DNA of 64,000 nucleotides. Origin: Uloborus plumipes. Taxonomy: Eukaryota > Arthropoda > Arachnida > Araneae > Uloboridae. The translations under genes and the position numbers were made by a program. Positions 23,001 through 35,000 of the stretch are shown here, in pieces (position 1 is the stretch's first letter; each line of letters starts with the position of its first letter). Below the pieces are notes generated by a model, which was not told where the DNA came from, made no database searches, and saw only the letters and a list, made by a program, of their open reading frames with translations. The stretch is taken from contig JAXGGA010001083.1 of NCBI GenBank assembly GCA_038373865.1, forward strand, positions 1 to 64,000, in the 5' to 3' direction.

Positions 23001-26000
23001 GTCACGAACGCTTCCATTTGAAAAAAGGGTGATAGGTTAAGGGGGCTCACTTCCCGATGCTTTCAGTTCTTGTTCGCTACTTACTTCCTTGTTGAATGTT
23101 ACTTTGCATTTCCTCCCTATTCTAGGAAAATCAGAAGAGATTTCAGGCATGCGCAAAAGCGAAGAAGGTCATACGATAAAATATTAGACAGTATGTTACA
23201 GACAGAAACTAGACGCATTAGCTACCCATTGTTTTACAGGAACGTTTCTAAATTATTTTTGCAATGTGTTATGCTCAAAAAGTAATTCCTGTTTCTTAGT
23301 TTTTGTCTTTGCTTTTGTGTGTTAGTTTATTTTGTTTGCATTAGTATAATTGGTATAAGCCTCTCCTCCCTGCAGTGTGTGGTGTGAGCCAGCCACTTCA
23401 AAGTGGATCCACAAGTTTACGCTTTAAGACGGCCCTTGACCCGCCGACGAAACAAGGCGAGTTTCCTTGGATGGTAATGCATTTTGATACATTCCTTTCT
23501 TTTTCTGTATCATTAGTAAGTTTAAAGATGGTGCTTAAACTGTCCTTTAACGATGCAAGGAATCTTCGGTATTGTAAACAAAAAAGTTATTATTCCTCTG
23601 TCTTTCCACCTGGTAGGCGCGGGGGACCCTGGGGCGTGAAGTGAACTGTTGTTCCTTTTTTTTTTTTGAATTAATGAAAGTTGTAATAAACTCTAAATTT
23701 CAATTTTGTGGTGCATTTTATTTTTTTTCTTCTCATTTTTACCTTCTAGAACTCCTTCTAACTTCAGATTTATTGGAACAGTGCAGAGGGCAAAACACCT
23801 TGTAAAACAGCTGATTATGTCTTCACACTAGCAGCTAAATATACAATGTTTTCCGTTTTAACCTCCATGACCTCTATTTTTGCAAAAGTTTTTCCTAGAT
23901 GCATACTTTCAATTGCAAAAAGTTCAAAATAAAGTCTAGAGTTAGGATGTTGAAACTCTAAAGCGAAGAAAAAATCAGCCAAAGAATACGACATGTAACT
24001 TTTAGTACGGTCTCAAAGTCCCTTAACTTATGTTTTGTGAAAAATTCTCCATTGAAAAATAATTCTAACACAAATAATTTGAAAGATTTGTGATTAAAAC
24101 TGGAATGTATATTGAAGTTCAAAGTTTTAAGGGGCAGTGCAGAAAGTGAGATCTTAACATATCTCCCTTTCAGTAGAATAAAAGGCTGTTATTCTACCGA
24201 AGCCGCTATTTTACTGTTAGTGGATACATTTTCCCCCGTATGGTTATATAATCACTAACGGTGGTGATATGCTATATGTTATTGACAGATATGTGTTGCA
24301 GATATGTATTGACAGATATGTGTTGCAGATATGTATTGACAGATGGTGATATATATAAGGTGGTTATATGTTATTGAAAGCTAGGGTAAATTGGTGTAAG
24401 TCAAAAAGCGCCACGTTTTATATCTGGGTGACTATTGGTTGTACTAATGTCAAACTTTTTGTGTTCGAATTGTTTTTTGATGCTCGATATATCCTAAACT
24501 ATAAGTTTACCAACCTGGAGTTCGAACGAAAAGTTAGATTTCATGTTTTGTGACTGATTTTTGTTTTCGCTTCAAACTTTCAACATCTGAACTCTCATTT
24601 TGAGCATTTTTTCCATTGGAGCTATGCATATAGAGTGAACGGTTGAGAAAATTAAGTTCATGCATGTTTAAAGGGCCCTGTATATACGATAAATAATTAT
24701 TATGAAAAATCTCATTGAAAAACTGAATTTGATATTGAATCAAGTTCGATTTGTGAAAGTGCCGAATGATTATTTTAAAACTAGTTTCATCCATGAAAAT
24801 TCTGAACCGTATTATTTTTTCAATTTAGGTAGCCGTGATGAAGCGAAGTTCGAGCGGTGCAGAGGCAGCACTTTGCTCTGGTTTTATGATCGACCGTCGA
24901 CATGTCCTATCCGCAGCGCATTGTTTTGAGCAGCATACACAGTAAAGATTCTTTTGGTTACATTGACCAACATGAGCCAAAATAAATTACACAGGACTGC
25001 GATGAAAAAGATACAAGAGTAATGGTTGAATTCTATGTACATTTTGGTGCTGATTTCAGAAAAAATAATGAACAAATTCTATCACGTCAGGTGTTTTTTG
25101 TAAAATTGATTTTAATTTTTGCTGAAATCTTCCATCTCAAAACGTATTCTAAAACAATTTGTCTGACAAAATAAGGGTTTTATTCTATTTAAATATATAG
25201 AAAATAGCCTACTCTTGGTGATACATGTTGATCATTCAGCAATCAATTAGTTTTTATTGGTTGAAATGGAAGAAAAATAATCAAAAATGCCAAATTTTAA
25301 TCATCCACGGAGTCAAAAAGAAGGTTATATCTCAGGAATAAAAATGTTTCAAAGGAAAAAAATGTTTAAGTTTACAGAATATTGAAGCGGATTGGCTACT
25401 AAATTTAATCTAGATAAACTAGCTGTCGTGGCCGTCACGAAACTTTCTTCTATATCTATCTTATGAATTCCGGTTACAAAATAAAATACGTACTCGCCCG
25501 AGTAATTGGAGACAGCTACAATTTCCCAATTATCGTAATAACCCTGCAAATGCAGAATCAATGAGCGAAATTGGAAATCATTGCAAAAGCCTTGTTTAGA
25601 TTAATTGCAAACATTTTATTTGCTAGTAAAAAGAAATTGGCAACAGTTAAAAATTTCAAATCATTGAAAGTTTTCAGCTGTTTTGATAATTAAATAGCGT
25701 GAAAGCGATTTTTTAATGAATTAATTTTTCGCATTGTTGACTAAGCGCAAAAATCACCCCACCCTCCTCCTGGGGCGATTGGCGCCAAAATTTAATCGAT
25801 GCTTGCTTCCATATTGGGTTAGTGTTATTCCAAATTTCATTCAAATCGCAGCAATATTTCCCGAGATACAGTAGGTGCAATGACAAAATAAGCACTTTTG
25901 ATTGCTCCACCCCCCTTTGAGATATTGACACACAAATTGAATCAGCACCTGTACTCAATAGGGTCTACCTATGGACCAATTTTCGTTTGATTCCGCCGGT

Positions 26001-29000
26001 TACTTCCTGAGATATAGCAGTCACCCCCGCGCAGAACACGTGCGATTGCTCCACCCCCCTTCGAGATATTGACAAACAAATTGAATCAGCACCTGTACTC
26101 AGTAGGGTCTACCCATGGACCAATTTTCGTTTGATTCCGCCGGTTACTTCCTGAGATATAACAATCACCCCCGCGCAGAACACGTGCGATTGCTCCACCC
26201 CCCTTGGAGGAATTCGCTAAACAAAGTCAGGTGCACCAGTTCACATGGTGGTACATATGTGCAAAAATTTTTGTTCGATTTCATTCAGTAGTTTTTGCTC
26301 TAGCGCGGCCACAAAAACTGGTCACACACATACAGACTCACACACACACAGACAGACAGACAGACAGACATTTTCCAAAAATGGTCGAAATGGACTCAGC
26401 GCACCTCAAAACGTGCAAATCCGTCAAAATTCGACATTCGAAAATTTTCACGAAACCAATACTTTCTTCTATATATTAGATATAGAAGAAAGTAAAAATG
26501 GTACAGCACGAAATTTTCAGAATTTTTTTTTATTTTACATGGAATGAGCCCGTAGACAGATTACACTACCCTCCTCTGGGAAAGAGAAAAACTTTAAGTT
26601 CTCTTAAGTTTAAATTTTTTACATCGAGTTATGTAAATAGAAACCTTTTTTGTTTTATTTTACGCTGTTTTAAATTTGTTTCAGAAATCTTGCTCCAGGA
26701 TCATGGGCAATTTTCATGCCAAATCATTTTTAACCGACTTCGAAAAAGGAGGAGGTTCTCAATTCAAAGCGTATACTTTTTTTTTTGTTTGTTCGCACAT
26801 AACATCTGATCTACTGAACCGATTTGGAAAAATTTTTTTTAATCGATAGGAGATGGTGTAACTTAGGTACCATGTACTCATATGACGATATTTGTTCACT
26901 AGAAAAAAAGTTATGATCGAAAAACTAACATTTCATGTCATTTAAAGCAATATCTGCTATCGTAAATCCTTCCTTCAATGAGCGACCCGATGGTCAAGTG
27001 GTTATGCGCGTCAGGTTGAAGTTCCTGATGGAATGAGATCGAGTCCAGGTCTGCAAAGATGTTTTCGAATAGCTGCATGTTTTTTTTTTTTTTTTAATGA
27101 TTTTAATGATTGTAATGTCCTTATGTAGGTACATCCTCCCATGGGAATGTGCCCCATATTTTTTTATGGTACAAAATGAGTTTTGGTCGGATCTTTGTTA
27201 AAATTGGCAATAGGGTACTTCGATGCTGTAGAATTTTCTTATGGACGTTAACGCCATTTTTGGGGCTTTGAATCGATTGTGGCAATAAATGGTTTTTGAT
27301 TTGCGGCAACTATATTATTTTTTCAAAAATTATATACACAATCAATTATATTATGTTAATTTTTGTACCTTTATAAGATTCTGTATTTTATACCTTGCAT
27401 TTACGTCAAATTCAAATTAAAATTAAAAGTCAAAAATTCTGAAGATGATAAATATATGTTAAAAATTAAAGTAACTATTTTTTGTGATTTTCATATTGGT
27501 TATGACTAAATCACATCATTACAAACAAATAAAATATATCAAGCACCATGAGTGTTGAGTTATTGGGAAAAATCTGCTGTGTAATGTTTTTTTTTTTTTT
27601 GCACTGCGAGGGGGGAGGGGTATGAACGATCATTAAAGTGTCACACATTTTTAAAAAATAAGATTTTGATTCGTGGTGTTTGTAAAAAGCTAAAGAGTCT
27701 ACTTTAGTTGAAAATTATTTTCCATGAAAAGCAAAACTTGCACCAATTTTCCAAGTCTTACTCTAACTCCTTCTCCCACAATTCAAATTACTTACTTTTA
27801 CTTTCAATTTTTAACCGACTTCAAAAAAGAAGGAGGTTCTCAATTCAAAGCGTATGTTTTTTTGTCTGTTTGTTCGCACATAACATCTGATCTACCCCAA
27901 GTAGCATCAACTCATCGGATTTTGCTCGGCCGATCAACAAACTCCTCGTAAACTAATCCTGTAACGCACGATGACATCGTTCCGATCAGTATCCGAGCAC
28001 GGTTTTCGATGAGCTACTTTTCATCGGAAAGCGATATTCTTCCGATCAACTTTCCCGATGAAAATAAGATGAGCTATATTCCATCGGAAAACGATATCCT
28101 TCCGATCAAGTTTCCCGATGAAATTCCTCGGCACAGGACTGTTCTGCTCGTAAATTGCTCCAAATCTCATCGTATTCTCATCGGATTTCGCTGCTCGGAT
28201 TCTGCTCTGCCGATGAGACATATTGGATCATCGGCCGATGAGAATTTCATCGGGTTTCGATGAATGGCCGATCATCGGCCGATGAGATGATGCTGCTAGG
28301 GACTGAACCGATTTGGACGATTGTTTTTAAATCGATAGGAGATGGTTAACTTAGGTACCATGTATTCATATGACGATATTTGTTCACTAGAAAAAAAAAG
28401 TTGTGATCGAAAAACTAAAATTTCATGTTATTTAAAAACAATATGTGCTATCGTAAATCCTTACTTCAATGAGCGACCTGATGGTCAAGTGGTTAAAAGC
28501 GTCGGTTTGAAGTTCCTGATGGAATGAGATCGAGTCCAGGTCTGCAAGTTTTTGAACAGCTGCATGGTTTTTCAACTATATTTTGATTATTTTAAGTGCA
28601 TTTACACTAAAAAGAATGGAATAAAATATTTTTGGAAAAAAAAATAGAACCGACTTCAGTTGGAAATTGCTCTAAAAAGTACAAAACAATTTTTTTCTTT
28701 GAACACCATCGAAACTACTTTTAAACATAAGTTTTGAAGTCGGTGCAAAAACAATGTATAGAATCATACGCAACTACAATTCAACTATAAATATAAATTT
28801 TAATGGATTCATTTCATTGATTGCCACACATTCGTGTAATGGTACAAATATTCTGTTTTTAATTTTCAATGGTTTCATTGAAAAAATGTTGGCAAAATAT
28901 GGTTAAATACCATTTTACCTATCGTTTTTGCGCCGACTTCAAAACTTATGTTTAAAAGTAGTTTCGATGGTATTCAAAGAAAAAAATTATTTTTTACTTT

Positions 29001-32000
29001 TTAGAGCAATTTCCAACTGAAGTCGGTTCTATTTTTTTTTCCAAAAATATTTTATTTTTTATGTTGATGAATTTTAGTAGGCAATCTGCATCAATTTTAT
29101 TTTTTTCCGTGAAAAAAATTTAATCCTGAGACAAAGCCATTTTTTTTTGTTTTTGCAACGCGTATGAATGAAATTTTGCATTATTGATCTTTTTTCTCCC
29201 ATTTAAATCACATAAAAGTAATTGATTGCTGAATAATCAATATGTTTCACCAAGAATAGGATACTTTCTATGTGTTCAAATGGAAAAAACCTCACATTTG
29301 CCAGATAACTTTTTCTTACAGAATAAATACTTTTTAATGGAAGATTTCAGCAAAAGTAAAAATCAGTTTTGTAAGAAATCCTGACGTTATGTAGAAAGAT
29401 GAAAGTAGTTTTCGAAATCTGCACACCAAATAATATAGAGATAAAAAAAAGCTTATTTTGTATTTTTCAAAACGTTTCATTTCGCATGGTTCTATTATCG
29501 ATGTTAAGTGAAACAAAAAAGTCAACAGCAACAAAGAGAATTATGATTTGACCTTGACAATTTGAGCTGCAATGAATGGACGGTCCTAGTTGCTAAAACA
29601 CTGATGATTATAGATGGTTTACTGTACTGTGGAAATGGTACAAAACTCCTGGTAAGAAATCTGGAAATTTAAAAAAAGTATTTTTTTCTCAAGAAATATA
29701 AATCTACACCTGAACATGAAATAAAATAAAATGAATGAAAAAGTAATTTAGAAAAGAGAAAGAATTTTAGTCTTGCAAAAACGTCAAGCTAAGTCCTTTT
29801 CAAAATTTGCTAATTACTTTTTCTAAGATTTAAAAAAATTAATTTTCTGTATGAGAGAAACCGGGTAAAGAAAATATGGTGGTAAAGTCACGAGAAAATT
29901 GAGATTTTGCGAACATGCTTCGTGAATATGCTACTTAAATTTTTAATGGCAAAAGTAGTGTTTAGAACTAATTTTTGGGTAAAGCTGTTTTAAAGGAGAC
30001 ATAAATTGATTGAAAGATAGCTTTCAATAGTTTAAATGTGAAATGTTGCATGTAATTACACGTTACCTAGGAGAAATAACTGCGGGATGTTTTAAGAATT
30101 TGTATGCTGAATTGTTTAGTTGAAATTTGCACTGAAAATAACATTTTTCAAAGAAATACACGCATTTTTTTTAGATACGTCTTGTGTACGCCCGATACAA
30201 GTGCCATCGTTTAAACTTAAATATATTTGTGTTTGAAATAACGCTTAAAATTGTATGATTTATGAATCAGTAAATAAAGTAAAAATCAGTCGAGTCTCGA
30301 TAGCTCCAAGTATCAAGGGATCAGCTAAAAGCTTCGAGTTACCGTAAAGTCGGGTTACTTGGACCCTAGGGGGTTACTTGAGCCCATTACAGTAAAATGA
30401 TAAAATCTAGGTTTGGTACTTATTAGTTGAAGACTTGCACGTAGTTCCTCGTTTCTCCTCTAGGTAGAAGCACTCTGCAGTCTCTAATGGTAGTACCAAA
30501 CCCAGATTTTATCATTTTACTGTGGGCTCAAGTAACCTCCTTGTGGGTCCAAGTAACCCGACTTTACGGTATAGGAATTTCTCAGTTTTCTCAAGAGACT
30601 GGGGACTTAATGAACACCGAGTTAAAGGAATATTCGAGTTATAAGGCTTCGAGTCATCGACACTCCTCTGTACATACTTTACATAATTTCATTTATAAAG
30701 AAAAGAAACTAATCCAGCATAAATTCGAATGTTGTATCCCCAATGTATCCCCTTCTCTCCTTGCAGACCAGACTTGTATTCCATTGAAGTTGGCGACATC
30801 TACTATTTCGCAGGATTGACATACAACATTGCTAATATCACAATTCACGAAGGGTACAACCCACGTTTCCTCTACAACGACATTGCAGTACTGACACTTG
30901 ATAAAGATGTGGATTTTCCAGGGTTTAGTCCAATATGTTTGCCGGACGAGGAACTGGATCGAAAGAATTTGGAAGATTTTAGTTACACAGCGGCCTCATG
31001 GGGAGCTACCAAAGAAGGTGAAGTGTTTTAGTTTCTTAAGATTATAGGCACGGTTTTTTTTTTTTTTTTTTTTTTTTTGTCAGAGCGCAAGTGCAGAATA
31101 ATATAGTTACAAATGAAAAAGAAGTCCTTAACTTAAAAAAAAAAACTAAATCAATGGACGATTATAAAAGGTGCATTTGGTGTATGTTGTTTTTTTTTTT
31201 TTTTTCAAAATGAAGGAGACGAGGACAATTCTTCAATTTATAGGCACTAAAGAATTCGCACAGGTCATCAATTACTAAAACATAGCAAATACTAATACTA
31301 CCCTTTCAACAGTTTCATTTTTTTCCCCTCCAGAATTCGATCTAAGAACTCATTACAATGCAAACTATATTTTACTAGAAGGTGAAATAGAAATCATATT
31401 GTCCATACGGCGTACGTGCAAGGCCCGAAGACTGCACGTCCGCCGTACAGTCAAGCCGGCTTAATGGAATAGCCAATTTGTCACGAAAAATTATTCTAAT
31501 AAGAGGGATATTCTATTATCCGGGATCCCATTCACACGACGTTGTGGGTCCCATTCACATGACTACAAATTGCATTTAAACCAAGAAAAAATTAAAAATT
31601 GCCTTAACCACAGGTATATTTATTAACAAATATCTAATGATTAACTTTAAACGTATTAAATTTTAGAAATTGGATAAAAAATGACCTTATTTTATTGTAA
31701 AATATACATGCTTGCAGCAATTTTTGAAAAATTACTTATTTGTTGTTATTTGTTATTAATGTTACTCACTTATTTGTTTCTAAAAAAGTTGGAAATTTTA
31801 GACTGTTTATTGCTTTGTGAATGGATCAAGTCAGTAATTTGATTTTCTAGTTTGTAAAATAAGTTAAAGTCAGCATTGGGCTTCATTTCCAAGAAACGTC
31901 TTTTTTATTACAAGCGTTATTAACTTCAACTGTCGTGGAGATCGATGTCTCAAACTTTTTTGCAAGTTATAACTTTGTACACTTATTAGTATTTGCATAT

Positions 32001-35000
32001 TCTATAAAATTCGCTTTTTCTTTTAAAGTAAGATCTTTTCGGTTAAAAGACATTATAAAGACACAAGCACAGCGGAAGCGAAATTAGAAAATGATTTCAG
32101 AACAGCAAGAGACCCCCGTTGCGCTTCTTGGAAGAGTTTTGTCACAGCCTGGTTGTCTTCCCGATCTTTTCTACCTGTTGATTTTCACATTTCTCTCTAG
32201 TTCCTTTATCTCTCCTCTGGGTCCCTGGAGGTGCAGCTTATTCGGGGCTTAGTGTTCATTATTTGAACAGGGAAATGTAGCAGAAGGGACAATACACACA
32301 TTGGGTGCGACAAGAAGCATCGAATACTAGCGAAACATTCAATTCAAATTCTAGAAATCACCATTATACCCCAACGAAGCGACAGAAAAAAAAAAAAACT
32401 TGGGAAACCGTCCATAGGCTTCACATTCATTATTGTTCTTTACAGGAGGAGAAATCTGAATAGAATCGGTTGGAAATAAGAAAGTATCGACATCAGCATG
32501 TCTAAAAATTATTCTTTTAACCGGGATTGCTCCAAAAAATATATTACTTCAACAGGAAAATTTAACACAGAAATTATTTACTACGGTACGGTACATTGAT
32601 AAGTATTACATTAAGCGGAATATTCTATTAACCGATAATCCATCAAGCAGGTTCGACTGTATTATGCTTTAAAAAAAAGATATGCTTCAGTTTTATAACT
32701 TAAATAGAAAGAAAAAAATATCAACCTCCTCCCCGTGATGAAATGTGTTAATTCGCCCCTCCCAATAGGATCGTCCGGATCCGCCACTGACTCAAGTTCG
32801 TCTATCCAAGGAGCATGTTGCTCTCAAAGCAAAAGTACAAGAAACAAAATTTTGTCCCTTTTCGTCGGTGTTTCTCATATAGATGTGAGATTAAATGGGG
32901 TAACACTGGGGGATTTTAGTTAAAATTTACTCTGTTAGGAACTGCTAAGAGCTCATTTTAACTGGTGCTCGTCACTAAAACTTCGTACGCACGTTAAATA
33001 GAAACATAAAAATTTGAATCGCAAAGCACCTTTTCAGATATTTACCACCAGGCGAGAAAAAGCGTGTGAAGAAAAGACAACTATCTAGGAATAAAGTATT
33101 ATTTTGACCTCTATCTGTTTCAGCAATTTGACGATGAGAATTACAAAGGAATATGAACGCCTACATCTGGTGTATGAAAGCATTAACTAGTATTTTTATA
33201 TCATTTCTTTTCATGCTCTACTAGGGGTGTTAGAAAAGTATCCGACCTTATGTTTTTTGTAAGAAAATCTAATGAATATAAATCAAGTGTTTGCCAGAAA
33301 CTGACGCTATTGATAGACGGGACAAAATTCAAGCATGCGCAGAACCCAAGTAGCATCAACTCATCGGATTTTGCTCGGCCGATCATCGAACTCCTCGTAA
33401 ACTGATCCCGTAACGCACGATGACATCGCTCCGATAAGTATCCGAGCACGGTTTTCGATGAGCTACTTTTCATCGGAAAGCGATATCCTTCCGATCAACT
33501 TTCCCGATGAAAATAAGCCGAGCATCCAAAATTGATGCTAAATTCATCTGCACGGGACTGCACTGCTCGTCAATTGCTCCAAATCTCATCGCATTTCGAG
33601 AGAAACTCATCGGATTCTGTTTGGCCGATGAGACATATTGGAGCACTTCCCGATGAGAACTCATCGAATCCGATCATCGGCCGATGAGAATTTCATCGGG
33701 TTTCGATGAATGGCCGATCATTGGCCGATGAGATTATGCTGCTAGGGAAAGGTTCAAAGGCAACTAATGTAAGCTCGCTTGATTCATATCAATCTGATCC
33801 TCACACATAAAAAAGTTGGATATTTTTCTAACAAGCCTCGTATATAACTCATATGCCCAGTGCAGAAATGATAAGCTAGAATTTCAAAAATATTTGAGTA
33901 TCGAAAAACGCTCACACATCACGTGCTCATCACATATACACCTCTGTGCACGTGAACCTTAACCCGTTAATGGCTGACATTTTTTTCCCAAAGATATTTT
34001 GTATACTGGTAAAAAATAGAGTTTAATGGAAAGGAAAATAATTAAAAAAATATCGTGTAAAAATAATTTTTTATTATAAAAAGAAAAATCTTCCCTAGAA
34101 AGGGACGCTAGGCATCAGAGGGTACATACTTCTTTACTAATTTTTTTTTTCTGCCTACGATATAATATTTAAAAAGACATTTTATAAGAAGAAATAAAAG
34201 AAAAAATTAACATAAACTGGGAAGCTGGGAGTTATTGAAAAAACTTAGCTTTTTGTTCTCAAGACTGTGAGCGATGTAATTCTTGATGAAGATCATAATA
34301 AAACGTCTACAGAACACACTTTACAATAGTTATGTGCTGCAATCTGAAAATAATGAATTGAAACAACCAAAGTAATAATTGAACACTATTATTTGGTTCA
34401 AATGTTCATTTTTGGAAAATTCAGACACATTTTTTGGACTGTCCCTAAAAAGGGACGCTAGGCATTAATGGATTAAGCAATGGAATGCTTCTAAATGCAA
34501 TCATTTCAAGGGTAAGGACCCCTTACAGCAAGTCGAGGTTCAACCTTGACATCGCAAGGTTGCAGTGGTCGGTTTCTGCCCAACCTTTTGCATTTATTTC
34601 CACATAATTCTACGTTTCATGTGTCTAAATGTCTAGTAGAATACATAGTTTGTGATTGACAGCTTAACATCGCATTTACATAATAGACGTAACCATAACC
34701 TTTCATTTACTCAAAACATATTATTCATCCTTTCACAACTTCAAACTCGCATCAGACTCAACTCAATTTCCCTTCTATTGTCTAAAGAAGGCTTTATGTT
34801 TCAGGGTGTTAACTATGTATAATTCATGTACATTTTCTGCATTTTGTTGCATTATCTTTTTTGTAATACTAACTAACTTCCTTATTTACGTGAGATGTTT
34901 TTTATTTAAGTTATCGTTGCGTTATATATTGCTTACATATTAATCGTAACACACATTGATGTATTGTTTTATTGTTGTATTGTTCATGATTCAATTGTGT

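Larger units (their letters stand above)
27808..29058 (+). mobile_element. Composite GAAGTCGGTT element, copy C (interrupted)
   Basis: Full layout: TTTTTAACCGACTTCAAAAA start, tRNA-like module at 28471-28546, and terminal palindrome 28630-29058. Split by the 27896-28301 insertion between ATCTAC and TGAACCGATTTGG. Confidence 0.75.
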
